Below are positions 7,089 to 17,700 of a stretch of 41,358 bases of DNA, in pieces. The stretch covers positions 519-41,876 of the forward strand of contig DTTX01000046.1 in assembly GCA_012964435.1 (NCBI GenBank). The letters run 5' to 3'. The notes under the pieces are model-generated. The model did no database searches, was not told the origin of the DNA, and was given only the letters and a program-made list of their open reading frames with translations. The translations under genes and the position numbers were made by a program. Within the stretch, counting starts at the first letter, position 1. Each line of letters opens with the position of its first letter. Source of the stretch: Mesonia sp. GTDB lineage: Bacteria; Bacteroidota; Bacteroidia; Flavobacteriales; Flavobacteriaceae.

Positions 7089-9920
7089 ATGGCAAATTTC
7101 GACGAAAACATAGAAGTACAGGGTGCCCGCGTGCACAACCTAAAAGATATAGATGTTACCATTCCCAGAGAAAAATTAGTAGTGATTACCGGGCTTTCGG
7201 GCTCCGGAAAGTCTTCTTTGGCGTTTGATACGATTTATGCGGAAGGGCAACGCCGCTATATAGAAACTTTTTCCGCTTACGCTCGTCAATTTTTAGGCGG
7301 TTTAGAACGGCCCGATGTCGATAAGATCGATGGGCTTTCTCCCGTCATTGCGATCGAGCAGAAAACCACGAGTAAAAGTCCACGTAGTACCGTGGGAACG
7401 ATTACAGAAGTTTATGACTTTTTGCGTCTTCTGTTTGCGCGCGCCAGCGATGCTTACAGTTACAAAACGGGCGAGAAAATGGTAAGCTATAGTGATGAGC
7501 AGATTAAAGACCTCATCAAAAAAGATTTTACCGGTAAGCGCATCAATATTCTTTCGCCGGTAATCCGCTCCCGAAAAGGTCATTACCGCGAGTTATTCGA
7601 GCAAATTGCCAAGCAAGGTTTCTTAAAAGTAAGAACCGATGGTGAAGTGCGCGATATCGAAAAAGGAATGAAACTCGATCGTTACAAAACGCATGATATT
7701 GAGATCGTGATCGACCGAATGAAGGTAAGCGATGATGAAAAAATAGATAAACGCTTAGCGCAGAGCATCAATACCGCGATGAATCAGGGCGATAATGTAT
7801 TGATGATCCTTGACCAAGATTCAGAGGAGATTCGGTATTTCAGTAGGAATTTAATGTGCCCTACCAGCGGAATTTCTTACCCAAATCCTGAACCGAATAA
7901 TTTCTCTTTTAATTCACCCAAAGGGGCTTGCCCAAAATGTAATGGGATTGGCTCTTTATATGAAGTGAATTTGAAAAAAATAATTCCCGATGATACGAAA
8001 TCGATCAAAAACGGCGGTTTAGAACCCCACGGCGCACAAAAGAAGAATTGGGCGTTTAAACAGATGGAATTGATCGCGCAGCGTTTCGACTTTAAACTTT
8101 CAGACCCTATCAAGGATATTCCGAAGGAAGGATTAGATATGATTCTTCACGGTGGTAAAGAAAAATTTAATATTCAATCTAAAGATTTAGGCGTAACGCG
8201 TTCTTACAAAATAGACTTTGAAGGCGTAGCTACTTTTATTGAGAGCACTTACAATAATAATGATTCAACTTCGCTTAAACGTTGGGCAAAAGCTTATATG
8301 GATAAAGTTGAATGCCCAAGTTGTCATGGCTCTCGTTTACAAAAAGAATCGCTTTACTTTAAGGTAAACGAACAAAATATTGCTGAATTAGCTGAAAAAG
8401 ATATTCTCGAACTTACCGATTGGTTTGAAAAACTTCCGAAGAAACTCAGCAAAAACCAGTGGAAGATCGCTGAAGAAATCGTGAAAGAAATTACCACTCG
8501 CCTACAGTTTCTAGTCGATGTAGGCTTGACTTATTTATCGCTGAATCGTGGGTCGAAATCACTTTCGGGTGGTGAAGCGCAACGTATTCGATTAGCGACC
8601 CAAATTGGTTCTCAATTGGTAGGTGTGCTTTATATTTTAGATGAACCGAGTATTGGTTTGCATCAGCGTGATAATGAAAAACTGATCAATTCTCTAGAAT
8701 CTTTACGTGATGTAGGGAATTCTGTCATTGTGGTTGAACACGATAAAGATATGATCGAACGGGCCGATCACGTGATCGATATTGGTCCGTTTGCCGGTAA
8801 ACATGGTGGTGAAATTATTAGTCAAGGCACGCCGGAAGAAATTAAAAAACACGACACGTTAACCGCTTCCTACTTAAATGGGAAGAAAGAAATTAAAATC
8901 CCCGAGCAACGACGCGAAGGCAATGGGAAGTTTATCGAACTAAAAGGTGCTACGGGAAATAATTTAAAGAATGTTTCGGTGAAATTTCCGTTAGGAAAAA
9001 TGATCTTGGTAACCGGTGTTTCCGGCAGTGGAAAATCTACGTTAATCAACGAAACCCTCTACCCGATCATGAACGCGCATTATTTTAATGGCGTAAAAGA
9101 ACCGATGCCTTACAAAAGCATTAAAGGTTTAGACCATTGCGATAAAGTGATCGATATTAACCAATCGCCAATTGGGAGAACGCCACGTTCTAATCCCGCT
9201 ACGTATACCGGCGTATTTTCTGAGATTCGAAACTTATTTGCCAAAACTCCTGAAGCCCAAATTAGAGGCTATAAACCGGGAAGGTTTAGTTTCAACGTAA
9301 AAGGCGGAAGATGCGAAACCTGTAAAGGAGGCGGACTTCGAGTGATCGAAATGAACTTTTTACCCGACGTTTATGTGGAATGTGAAACCTGCCAAGGAAA
9401 ACGCTTTAATCGAGAAACTTTAGAGATTCGCTACAAAGGCAAATCGATTAGCGATGTGTTAGAAATGACGATAGATGAAGCGACCGAGTTTTTTGAACCG
9501 ATCCCAAAGATTTATCGTAAGTTAAAAACCATTCAAGATGTGGGACTGGGTTATATTACGCTTGGGCAACAAAGCACCACACTTTCGGGTGGTGAGGCGC
9601 AACGTATAAAATTAGCCACCGAACTATCTAAACGCGATACCGGAAATACGTTCTATATTTTAGATGAACCTACCACCGGACTTCATTTTGAAGATATTCG
9701 TGTCTTGATGGAAGTCTTGAATAAATTGGCAGATAAAGGCAATACGGTTTTAATTATCGAGCACAATTTAGATGTGATCAAGCTTGCCGATCATATTATT
9801 GACATTGGCTACGAAGGTGGTAAAAATGGTGGTCAAGTGATCACTAAAGGAACTCCGGAAGAAGTAGCAAAACACAAAAAAAGTTTTACGGCTAAGTTTT
9901 TAAGAAAAGAACTAAATTAG
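7089..9920 (+). CDS. uvrA: Excinuclease ABC subunit A
   Basis: UvrA is the damage-recognition ATPase of nucleotide excision repair and loads UvrB on DNA. The 943-residue protein has two ABC ATPase modules: Walker [10 protein letters not shown] (about residues 35-43) and GVSGSGKST (about 640-648), two LSGGEAQRI signatures, and Walker B motifs [10 protein letters not shown] and [10 protein letters not shown]. The first zinc module has CPKC and CPSC pairs and the second has CETC pairs around residues 740-770, all cysteines present. Start: the ATG at 7089 gives the family N-terminus ([20 protein letters not shown]); an in-frame TTG at 7059 lies upstream of the -7 box. The LOG gene follows after 21 bp, suggesting one operon. 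Usual full length. Confidence 0.97.
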   Translation: MANFDENIEVQGARVHNLKDIDVTIPREKLVVITGLSGSGKSSLAFDTIYAEGQRRYIETFSAYARQFLGGLERPDVDKIDGLSPVIAIEQKTTSKSPRSTVGTITEVYDFLRLLFARASDAYSYKTGEKMVSYSDEQIKDLIKKDFTGKRINILSPVIRSRKGHYRELFEQIAKQGFLKVRTDGEVRDIEKGMKLDRYKTHDIEIVIDRMKVSDDEKIDKRLAQSINTAMNQGDNVLMILDQDSEEIRYFSRNLMCPTSGISYPNPEPNNFSFNSPKGACPKCNGIGSLYEVNLKKIIPDDTKSIKNGGLEPHGAQKKNWAFKQMELIAQRFDFKLSDPIKDIPKEGLDMILHGGKEKFNIQSKDLGVTRSYKIDFEGVATFIESTYNNNDSTSLKRWAKAYMDKVECPSCHGSRLQKESLYFKVNEQNIAELAEKDILELTDWFEKLPKKLSKNQWKIAEEIVKEITTRLQFLVDVGLTYLSLNRGSKSLSGGEAQRIRLATQIGSQLVGVLYILDEPSIGLHQRDNEKLINSLESLRDVGNSVIVVEHDKDMIERADHVIDIGPFAGKHGGEIISQGTPEEIKKHDTLTASYLNGKKEIKIPEQRREGNGKFIELKGATGNNLKNVSVKFPLGKMILVTGVSGSGKSTLINETLYPIMNAHYFNGVKEPMPYKSIKGLDHCDKVIDINQSPIGRTPRSNPATYTGVFSEIRNLFAKTPEAQIRGYKPGRFSFNVKGGRCETCKGGGLRVIEMNFLPDVYVECETCQGKRFNRETLEIRYKGKSISDVLEMTIDEATEFFEPIPKIYRKLKTIQDVGLGYITLGQQSTTLSGGEAQRIKLATELSKRDTGNTFYILDEPTTGLHFEDIRVLMEVLNKLADKGNTVLIIEHNLDVIKLADHIIDIGYEGGKNGGQVITKGTPEEVAKHKKSFTAKFLRKELN

Positions 9921-9941
9921 CCGCCCTTAAAATTTTAAACT

Positions 9942-10637
9942 ATGAGTACACTAAGAAATAGCAATCATAAAAGCTGGAACGAGATAAAAATTAACGATAG
10001 CTGGGCGCTCTTCAAAATTATGAGCGAATTTGTTCACGGTTACGAACGTATGAGTGCCATTGGGCCTTGTGTTTCTATCTTTGGTTCAGCAAGAACAAAT
10101 CCTGAACACAAATACTATAAACTAGCCACAGAGGTTGCTGAAAAAATCGTTGAACACGGTTACGGAGTAATCACCGGCGGTGGTCCCGGGATTATGGAAG
10201 CCGGTAATAAAGGAGCGCATTTAGCCGGCGGAACTTCGGTAGGCTTAAACATCGATCTTCCTTTTGAGCAACACGACAACCCGTATATCGATAAAGACAA
10301 GAGCTTAGACTTTGATTACTTTTTTGTGCGTAAAGTGATGTTTGTAAAATATTCTCAAGGTTTTGTAGTAATGCCAGGTGGTTTTGGAACTTTAGACGAA
10401 TTATTTGAAGCGATTACCTTAATACAAACCCATAAGATCGACAAATTCCCGATTATTTTGGTAGGCCACGAATTTTGGGATGGTTTATTAGATTGGGTTA
10501 AAACTACTTTATTAGACAGTTTTAAAAACATTAGTGCCGGCGATATGGATTTGGTACAAGTTGTAGATACTGCAGACGAAGTGATCGATATTCTTAATAA
10601 GTTCTATAACCAATATAACTTAAGTCCGAACTTTTAA
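9942..10637 (+). CDS. LOG family protein (TIGR00730 Rossmann fold)
   Basis: The 231-residue protein carries the LOG/lysine decarboxylase-like signature: GGGPGIMEAGNKG (about residues 79-91) and PGGFGTLDELFE (about 145-156, with the PGGxGTxxE motif intact). Proteins with this motif hydrolyse the N-glycosidic bond of nucleoside 5'-monophosphates, such as cytokinin riboside monophosphate or AMP. Many bacterial members are wrongly labelled lysine decarboxylases. It starts 21 bp after uvrA on the same strand, so co-transcription is likely. The natural substrate in this organism is not known. Confidence 0.88.
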   Translation: MSTLRNSNHKSWNEIKINDSWALFKIMSEFVHGYERMSAIGPCVSIFGSARTNPEHKYYKLATEVAEKIVEHGYGVITGGGPGIMEAGNKGAHLAGGTSVGLNIDLPFEQHDNPYIDKDKSLDFDYFFVRKVMFVKYSQGFVVMPGGFGTLDELFEAITLIQTHKIDKFPIILVGHEFWDGLLDWVKTTLLDSFKNISAGDMDLVQVVDTADEVIDILNKFYNQYNLSPNF

Positions 10638-10714
10638 TTTATACAATACAAATCAAAAAAAACGTTATATAATTACTGCCCAACCCCATATTCTAAATTA
10701 AAATTTAAAGTAGA

Positions 10715-13534
10715 TTGATTATAAAACGACTTTTATTATCTATATTTTTATGTCTGCCTTTGCTTCATATTGCTCAAACAACTATGAATGTAAAGGCAAC
10801 TTTAGATGATAAAAAAAGGGTGATTTCTATCACACAAGAAATTGCTTATCAAAATAAAAGTAACGATACTTTACAAGAGATCTATTTATCAGATTGGGCC
10901 AATAGCTTCAGTAGCAAAACCACCCCGCTTGCTAAACGATTTGCTGAAGAATTTTCGAGAAGATTTCATTATGCACCATCTTACGAACGTGGCGGGACCA
11001 TCTTTAAATCTTTAGAAAATAGATTATCTAAAAGACTCAGTTGGAACAGACCTAAAGGTTTCCCTGATATTATAAAAATTGAATTAGATCAAAAATTACT
11101 TCCGGGAGAAACTTATAAGCTTCAAATAGATTATCAGGTTAAATTACCAAACGACAAATTTACTCGTTACGGTTATGGTAATAATAATTTTAGGTTGAAG
11201 TATTGGATGCTTGTTCCTTCAGCATATACAGAAAAAGGCTGGGAATTTTTCAGCAATAAAAACCTTAATGATCTTTTTTCTCCACTTTTTGATGTCGAAA
11301 TAGATTTTACTCATCCTAGAGATTACCAAGTTATTTCATCATTAAATTCAGTAATAAAATATGAAAATGATTCTTTAAGAACTACTCACTTGAATGGTGA
11401 AAATTATGTAGATCAAAAATTATATCTTTTAAAAGAAAATAACTTCAAGACTATAGAAACCGATAAACTAAAAGTAATTACAAATCTTGAAGATGATGAT
11501 ATTAATCCGCAAGTAAAAGCGCTAACGATCGATAGAATCGTTCAGTTTTTAGATTATCGATTGGGTAAATACCCCTTAGAAAATTTAATGGTTACTCAAG
11601 AAGATTATTTATCGAACCCGATTTACGGGCTTAATCAATTACCGTCTTTTATTCGGCCTTTTCCCGATGGTTTTCAATATGATATGAAATCTTTAAAAAC
11701 CATTACTAAAAATTATTTAGATAATACTCTTTTACTTAACCCAAGGGACGAAGCTTGGATAAAAGACGCTATCTTAATTTATTTGATGATGGAATATGTA
11801 GAGGCCTACTACCCCAACACAAATCTTTTAGGTAGTTTTAGTAAAGTAATTGGTATTCGTTGGTTTCACGCGGCAGATCTGAGTTTTAACGATCGCTATC
11901 CTTATTTCGCTATGAATATGGCTCGATTAAATTTAGATCAGCCTGTAAATATGAGTCAAGATTCGTTAGTAAAATTCAATAAAAACATTGCTAATCCTTA
12001 TAAAGCAGGTGTAGGTTTTAATTACGTTGACGATTTTTTAGGAGAAAAAAGAACACTTTACAATGCTTTAAAAGAATTTTACACTAATTATAAATTAGAC
12101 GATAAAGTTTCTGCTGAAGATTTTAAAAATATTTTAGAAAGTAAGTCTCAAAAAGATCTAGATTGGTTTTTTGAAGATTATATCAATACGAATTCTCGTA
12201 TAGATTTTACAATTAAAAGTCTCAAAAAAACCGGTGATTCTCTACAAGTAACCATAAAAAATAAAGAGAATAACCGAATGCCGGTTTCTCTTTACGCTCT
12301 AAAAGATGATGAAGTTGTAGCAAAATATTGGGTAGAAAATATAGATTCTACTCAACAGATCACTATTCCAAAAGAAAATATTGAAAGATTAGCGCTAAAT
12401 TATGAAGGTAAAATACCGGAATATAACCAAAGAAATAATTACAAACGTGTTACTACTCTTCTAAACAAACCTATACAATTTAGGCTTCTAGAAGATATTG
12501 AAGACCCAAAATACAGTCAACTGTTCTTAATCCCAGAGTTTGATTATAATTTATACGACGGCTTTATCGTAGGTCCAAAACTCTACAACAGCACAGTTTT
12601 AAGAAGAAATTTCAACTTTAAAGTTGCCCCAAAAATTGGCCTAAGAAGTAAGGCTTTAGTGGGTTCTATAGGTGTTTCTAACAATCATCAATACCAAAAT
12701 CAGGAGCTTAGTCAAATTAATTATGGTGTTTCTGCTAATCGCTATTCTTATGCAGAAGATTTATATTATCATCGAGTAACCCCTTATTTCAACATTTATT
12801 TCAGAAACAATTATTTAAGAAGTAACGAGCGACAGGTTCTAGGTATTAGAAATGTAAATGTTTTTAGAGACCGGGCAATTACTAACCCTGTAGATGAACC
12901 CGATTACAGCGTTGTAGATATTCAATATCATTATAGCGATAGAAATTTTAGAGATTATTTTACGAGCACAGTCGATTATCAAATCGCAAAAAAATTCAGT
13001 AAAATATCGCTAACTACCAAATGGCGGAAACTATTTCTAAATAATCGTCAGATAGAATTGAGAGGTTTCGCAGGCTTTTTCTTGTTTAACGACAGTAAAA
13101 AATCAGATTATTTCAGTTTTGCTTTAGACCGCCCGACCGATTATCTTTTTGATTACAATTACTACGGAAGAAGTGAAGACAGCGGACTCTTTAGTCAACA
13201 ATTTATCGAAGCTGAAGGTGGCTTTAAATCGAAATTGCAACCCGCTTTTGCTAATCAATTCATCACTACTCTAAATGGAAGTTTCACCATCTGGAACTGG
13301 ATTCACGCCTATGGCGATGCAGGAGTTGTAAAAAATGCCGGACAAAATCCTGAATTTTTATACGATTCTGGGATTCGGGTAAATCTGGTTCAAGATTATT
13401 TTGAAATCTTCTTCCCTATGTATTCTAGTTTAGGTTGGGAACCTGCACAAGATAACTACGATCAAAAAATTAGATTTATTGTATCGCTGGATTTCAATAC
13501 ATTAATCAAATTATTCACCAGAAGATGGTATTAA
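10715..13534 (+). CDS. M1-peptidase-like protein with predicted C-terminal outer-membrane barrel, catalytic motif absent
   Basis: The 939-residue protein starts at TTG (10715): this start gives a good signal peptide (MIIKRLLLSIFLCLPLLHIAQ), while the next ATG would remove it. Residues about 22-490 resemble M1/gluzincin aminopeptidases: a beta-rich N-domain and then a thermolysin-like region ending in a DLDWFFEDYIN block typical of M1 relatives. However no HExxH is present and the distal zinc-ligand region reads WIKDAILIY, so catalysis is unlikely. Residues about 590-939 are rich in alternating aromatic strands and finish in RRWY, as in outer-membrane beta barrels. Related long flavobacterial proteins are usually annotated as metallopeptidases. 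Partner and function are unknown. It lies 77 bp after the LOG gene. Confidence 0.72.
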   Translation: MIIKRLLLSIFLCLPLLHIAQTTMNVKATLDDKKRVISITQEIAYQNKSNDTLQEIYLSDWANSFSSKTTPLAKRFAEEFSRRFHYAPSYERGGTIFKSLENRLSKRLSWNRPKGFPDIIKIELDQKLLPGETYKLQIDYQVKLPNDKFTRYGYGNNNFRLKYWMLVPSAYTEKGWEFFSNKNLNDLFSPLFDVEIDFTHPRDYQVISSLNSVIKYENDSLRTTHLNGENYVDQKLYLLKENNFKTIETDKLKVITNLEDDDINPQVKALTIDRIVQFLDYRLGKYPLENLMVTQEDYLSNPIYGLNQLPSFIRPFPDGFQYDMKSLKTITKNYLDNTLLLNPRDEAWIKDAILIYLMMEYVEAYYPNTNLLGSFSKVIGIRWFHAADLSFNDRYPYFAMNMARLNLDQPVNMSQDSLVKFNKNIANPYKAGVGFNYVDDFLGEKRTLYNALKEFYTNYKLDDKVSAEDFKNILESKSQKDLDWFFEDYINTNSRIDFTIKSLKKTGDSLQVTIKNKENNRMPVSLYALKDDEVVAKYWVENIDSTQQITIPKENIERLALNYEGKIPEYNQRNNYKRVTTLLNKPIQFRLLEDIEDPKYSQLFLIPEFDYNLYDGFIVGPKLYNSTVLRRNFNFKVAPKIGLRSKALVGSIGVSNNHQYQNQELSQINYGVSANRYSYAEDLYYHRVTPYFNIYFRNNYLRSNERQVLGIRNVNVFRDRAITNPVDEPDYSVVDIQYHYSDRNFRDYFTSTVDYQIAKKFSKISLTTKWRKLFLNNRQIELRGFAGFFLFNDSKKSDYFSFALDRPTDYLFDYNYYGRSEDSGLFSQQFIEAEGGFKSKLQPAFANQFITTLNGSFTIWNWIHAYGDAGVVKNAGQNPEFLYDSGIRVNLVQDYFEIFFPMYSSLGWEPAQDNYDQKIRFIVSLDFNTLIKLFTRRWY

Positions 13535-13664
13535 TCTCAAAATCACTATCTTAATATTTATTACATATTTTTAAATTATATCTAATAATTTAACTTCAAA
13601 TTATGTAATTTTCATTAAAATTAGAAAATAGTCACAATTTCATAATTTTACGCATTTTTTGAAA

Positions 13665-13695
13665 TTGATTTTCTGCTTAATTTTTACTATATTCG
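13665..13695 (+). promoter_or_regulatory. Promoter of the E1 dehydrogenase gene
   Basis: TTG at 13665-13667 precedes, after 20 bp, TATATTCG at 13688-13695 (one mismatch to TAnnTTTG). The ATG is 21 bp further on at 13717. The rest of the 182-bp gap is AT-rich with no other feature seen. Confidence 0.48.
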
Positions 13696-13716
13696 TGACC
13701 TATTAAAAAATCGAGT

Positions 13717-16128
13717 ATGGAAGAAAAGGTCTTAGAAAAAACTGATATTTCTTTTGCAGAATTTAAAGCACAAGTAATTAAAGATTACACCACTGCTGTT
13801 GTAAGTAGAGAATGTAGTTTACTAGGTCGTCGTGAAGTATTAACCGGTAAAGCTAAATTCGGAATCTTTGGAGATGGGAAAGAAGTCCCTCAATTGGCGA
13901 TGGCAAAAGCTTTCAAGAATGGGGATTTTCGTTCGGGTTACTATCGCGATCAAACCTTTATGATGGCGCTAGACTTACTTTCTGTGGAAGAGTTTTTTGC
14001 CGGACTTTATGCCAATACCGATATTGAAAAAGAACCGATGGCGGGAGGTCGCCAAATGGGTGGTCACTTTGGAACGCATAGTTTAAATGAAGATGGCACC
14101 TGGAAAAACCTTACCCAACAACCCAACTCTAGTGCAGACATCTCTCCTACTGCGGGGCAAATGCCTAGATTATTAGGACTAGCACAAGCCTCTAAAATTT
14201 ATAGAAATGTAGAAGGAATCGCTGCTGAAAATTTTTCTGTAAGCGGTAACGAAGTCGCTTGGGGTACGATTGGTAACGCCAGTACCAGCGAAGGTTTGTT
14301 TTGGGAAACCATTAATGCCGCCGGAGTTATGCAAGTGCCGATGGTGATTAGCGTTTGGGATGATGAATACGGAATTTCTGTTCCTGCAAAATACCAGACT
14401 ACCAAAGAAAATATCTCTGAGATCTTAAAAGGTTTTCAGCGTGATGAAGAAAACGACGGTTACGAAATTATCGTTGTAAAAGGTTGGAACTATCCAGAAT
14501 TAATGGAAGCCTACCATAAAGCCGGACAAATCTCGAGAGAGCAACATATTCCGGTATTAATTCACGTGATCGAGCTTACGCAACCGCAAGGGCATTCTAC
14601 TTCCGGTTCTCACGAGCGTTACAAATCTGAAGCGCGTTTGCAGTGGGAAAAGGAAACCGATTGTAATGTAAAGATGCGTGAGTGGATGTTGGACAACGAC
14701 ATCGCTACCGAAGATGAATTAACACAGATCGAAAAAGACGCTAAGAAAACGGTTCGTGACGGTAAAAAAGCCGCTTGGAAAGCTTTTACCGAGCAACCGC
14801 TTCAACAGAAAAAAGTGGTCGTCGATCTATTGCAACAAGTAGCAAATACAAGTAGTAACAAAAACTTTATTCAGCCTTTAGTCGATGAGTTATCGAACAT
14901 TAAAGAGCCACAAAAATTTGAAGTTTTACGTACTGCCCGAAAAGCTTTAAAATACATCTACCAAGAAACTTCTGAAGCAAAGACCAATCTCGTCAATTGG
15001 ATCAATACATTTCAAGAAGAAACACAACCCGAATATAGCAGTCATTTACACAGCGAACAAGATAATAATGCTTTATCAATTGCTGAAGTTGCCCCTGCCT
15101 ACGATGAGAATGCCAAAATGGTAGACGGTCGTATTGTACTGCGAGAAAACTTCGATAAGATTTTCACCAATCACCCGGAAGCTTTGATCTTCGGAGAAGA
15201 CACCGGTAATATTGGTGATGTAAACCAAGGTTTAGAAGGTTTACAAGAAAAATATGGTGATCTAAGAATTGCCGATGCCGGTATTCGTGAAGCTACGATT
15301 TTAGGTCAAGGTATTGGGATGGCGATGCGTGGTTTACGTCCGATCGCAGAAATACAGTACTTAGATTATATTATGTATGCGCTGCAAATTATGACTGATG
15401 ATTTAGCAACGCTACATTATCGAACCAAAGGGAAACAAAAAGCACCGCTAATTGTAAGAACTCGTGGTCACCGTTTAGAAGGGATTTGGCATAGTGGCTC
15501 ACAAATGGGTGGTTTAGTACATTTACTTAGAGGTATTCACATATTAGTACCTCGAAATATGACCAAAGCTGCCGGTTTCTACAATACCTTATTAGAAAGT
15601 GATGAGCCTGCTTTGATCGTAGAATGTTTAAATGGTTATCGTTTAAAAGAAAAACTACCGAATAACTTAGGAGAATTTAAAACACCAATCGGTGTGGTTG
15701 AAACGGTTAAAGAAGGAAATGATATCACACTGGTTTCTTACGGTTCTACCTTAAGAATTGTAGAAGACGTCGCTAAAGAATTATTAGAAGTGGGTATTGA
15801 TGCTGAAGTGATCGATGTACAATCGCTTTTACCGTTCGATATTCATCACGATATTGTAAAAAGTGTTGAAAAAACCAATCGCTTGCTAGTGATTGACGAA
15901 GATGTTCCCGGTGGAGCTTCAGCCTACATTATGCAAGAGATTTTAGAAAAGCAAAATGCCTATCGATTCTTAGACAGCAAACCCCAAACGCTCACAGCTA
16001 AAGAACACAGACCCGCTTACGGAACCGACGGAGATTACTTCTCTAAACCTTCAGCAGAAGATATATTTGAGAAAGTATATAGCATTTTTAATGAAGTAAA
16101 TCCTGAGCAGTTCCCGAACTTACGATAA
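13717..16128 (+). CDS. Fused E1 alpha/beta subunit of a 2-oxoacid dehydrogenase
   Basis: The 803-residue protein joins both E1 subunits of a thiamine-diphosphate 2-oxoacid dehydrogenase, most likely the branched-chain (2-oxoisovalerate) type. Residues about 1-370 are the alpha part. The beta part begins about residue 470 with the VDGRIVLRENFD region and includes FGEDTGNIGDVNQG, the ITLVSYGS transketolase C-domain entry and DEDVPGG. In the alpha part the usual thiamine motif GDG...NN reads GNA...DD (GNASTSEG then WDDEYG), an apparent Asp/Asn swap. Fused E1 proteins of this length are usual in Bacteroidota. The E2 and E3 genes are not nearby. It is monocistronic with its own promoter. Substrate preference is inferred, not seen. 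Confidence 0.85.
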   Translation: MEEKVLEKTDISFAEFKAQVIKDYTTAVVSRECSLLGRREVLTGKAKFGIFGDGKEVPQLAMAKAFKNGDFRSGYYRDQTFMMALDLLSVEEFFAGLYANTDIEKEPMAGGRQMGGHFGTHSLNEDGTWKNLTQQPNSSADISPTAGQMPRLLGLAQASKIYRNVEGIAAENFSVSGNEVAWGTIGNASTSEGLFWETINAAGVMQVPMVISVWDDEYGISVPAKYQTTKENISEILKGFQRDEENDGYEIIVVKGWNYPELMEAYHKAGQISREQHIPVLIHVIELTQPQGHSTSGSHERYKSEARLQWEKETDCNVKMREWMLDNDIATEDELTQIEKDAKKTVRDGKKAAWKAFTEQPLQQKKVVVDLLQQVANTSSNKNFIQPLVDELSNIKEPQKFEVLRTARKALKYIYQETSEAKTNLVNWINTFQEETQPEYSSHLHSEQDNNALSIAEVAPAYDENAKMVDGRIVLRENFDKIFTNHPEALIFGEDTGNIGDVNQGLEGLQEKYGDLRIADAGIREATILGQGIGMAMRGLRPIAEIQYLDYIMYALQIMTDDLATLHYRTKGKQKAPLIVRTRGHRLEGIWHSGSQMGGLVHLLRGIHILVPRNMTKAAGFYNTLLESDEPALIVECLNGYRLKEKLPNNLGEFKTPIGVVETVKEGNDITLVSYGSTLRIVEDVAKELLEVGIDAEVIDVQSLLPFDIHHDIVKSVEKTNRLLVIDEDVPGGASAYIMQEILEKQNAYRFLDSKPQTLTAKEHRPAYGTDGDYFSKPSAEDIFEKVYSIFNEVNPEQFPNLR

Positions 16129-16155
16129 TTGAAAAAGAAAAATAATTTTTGATAG

Positions 16156-17700
16156 TTACATCCACGCTTTTGTGGATGTTTCTATTTTATAGAAACTGTA
16201 ATTTAGGTTTTTCAATACTTCTTCGTGCACTAACGGAAATGAAAGATCGCCCCCTGCGGTATGAAATTCTAAGTTGTAAAGCTTGCGCTTTTTAAACCAA
16301 AGCGGTTGTTTAACCGTAACCGATTGCAATTTATAGAGCTCTAAAATTTCGGTTTCCTGATTCCAGATCCCTTGTTTTTTAATGATGAAGTTTTCGGTGA
16401 ATTCAATTGCGATCGAATCGTGATACTTTTTATTTAAAAATACCGAAAGAGCAACGTAGATAAACACCATCGGTGCAATGATCTGCCACTCGTACCAAGA
16501 AAAAATAACCACCGGAATAAAAGCGATCACCACCGGAATTAAACTCAACATCACGCGCCTAACTATCAAAAGTCGATGCGGTTTAATCGCTTCGGAAGTT
16601 TCTTCTGCTCGGTTATATAAAAAAGTTTTTATTTTTTGAAGCTTCTCTTTTGCGAGTCCGGGAATTTTAATTTTTCCTTTTTGCGCCTGAATATTATCTG
16701 CGCTGCTGGCTAACGAAACTTCAGCTTCATACAAATCTAATCGCTTCTGGATAGGATTGGTGCTTAACCTCAACAATTGAACACGTCTTGGTTTTAACGA
16801 AGTTCTTGTATTGGTTTTGAGTCCCATTTCTAAATCTAAGCTCGATGTAGTTTGGGTAAGCGTTAAGTTGAAATATTTGATAAAAATTTCGATGGTAGAA
16901 ATCACAATTCCCACCAGAAATGTAAAGATCAAAGCTGCGAAAGCTACTAAGATGATCCCCGAACTATCTGAAAAATTCTCTGCGAGGTAATTGGCAGAAT
17001 CTTCTACATAGGTGTTTTCTATTTTCAGTTGATTTAATTCATTCATAATCGTACCGAAAAACAGAAAAATTAACCAAATTCCACGTAGATAATTAGAGGT
17101 TAAGCCTAGCTTTAATAAATCGAAGATGCCAAGTTGGTGCTTCCATTCTACACTTTTCTTATTAGATTTTGACGTGTGTACAGCATCGGTTTCAACTTCA
17201 ACATAATTTTCAATTTCATCAGTGGTTTCTTCCGCAGCTAAATCCATCAAAATACTTCGTAAAGCATCTGCTTTTTCTTTAGAAAGCGCTTTAATGGTCA
17301 CCTCTTTTTGCGAACTTCCGGCAGTATCGATCGCAACTTCGTATACATTGATCACCCGTTGAATAATCGATCGTTTAAAATAAACCTGCTGAATTTTATC
17401 GAACGGGATATTGATAAATTCTGTAGAAAAAACTCCCTTTTGCAAGACAAATTCTTTCTGTTCATAATCAATATGAAACTTGAATTTTTTATAAGAAAGA
17501 ATACTAAAAACTAAAATAATTGCAGCCAAAACTCCGAAGCCAATAAGTACATAAAGTAGTATATCTTTCTGCTTATCGCCTAAAAAAATATAAATCCCAA
17601 GTACCCATAATCCTTTAACCGACTTATAAAACGTGGCTAAAAATATGACTAATATCCCAATTTTAGATTGTAGCTGTGGTTTCGCAAAAGCCTTATTCAT
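16156..17700 (-). CDS. PH domain-containing membrane protein (YdbT-like)
   Basis: The 514-residue protein has several bacterial PH (bPH2/DUF304) domains separated by paired membrane segments: hydrophobic stretches near residues 15-65, 205-260 and 385-420, each followed by a beta-rich domain. This matches the YdbT architecture. Its ATG overlaps the stop of the YdbS-like gene by 8 nt (ATGAATAA), indicating translational coupling. In Bacillus YdbS and YdbT work together in the membrane and have been linked to resistance to certain bacteriocins; the role in flavobacteria is unknown. The last codons lie within a hairpin that may terminate the opposing E1 transcript. Confidence 0.8.
   Translation of the reverse strand: MNKAFAKPQLQSKIGILVIFLATFYKSVKGLWVLGIYIFLGDKQKDILLYVLIGFGVLAAIILVFSILSYKKFKFHIDYEQKEFVLQKGVFSTEFINIPFDKIQQVYFKRSIIQRVINVYEVAIDTAGSSQKEVTIKALSKEKADALRSILMDLAAEETTDEIENYVEVETDAVHTSKSNKKSVEWKHQLGIFDLLKLGLTSNYLRGIWLIFLFFGTIMNELNQLKIENTYVEDSANYLAENFSDSSGIILVAFAALIFTFLVGIVISTIEIFIKYFNLTLTQTTSSLDLEMGLKTNTRTSLKPRRVQLLRLSTNPIQKRLDLYEAEVSLASSADNIQAQKGKIKIPGLAKEKLQKIKTFLYNRAEETSEAIKPHRLLIVRRVMLSLIPVVIAFIPVVIFSWYEWQIIAPMVFIYVALSVFLNKKYHDSIAIEFTENFIIKKQGIWNQETEILELYKLQSVTVKQPLWFKKRKLYNLEFHTAGGDLSFPLVHEEVLKNLNYSFYKIETSTKAWM
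16158..16190 (+). terminator. Possible terminator of the E1 gene inside the opposing CDS
   Basis: acatccac (16158-16165) and gtggatgt (16172-16179) form an 8-bp stem with a 6-nt loop, followed by a broken T-tract (ttctatttt). It lies 30 bp after the E1 stop but within the last codons of the YdbT-like gene on the other strand. Confidence 0.45.

Noticed and set aside
9942-10637. Lysine decarboxylase
   Set aside because: The PGGxGTxxE motif defines the LOG family, which cleaves nucleotide N-glycosidic bonds; the lysine decarboxylase label is a known misannotation.
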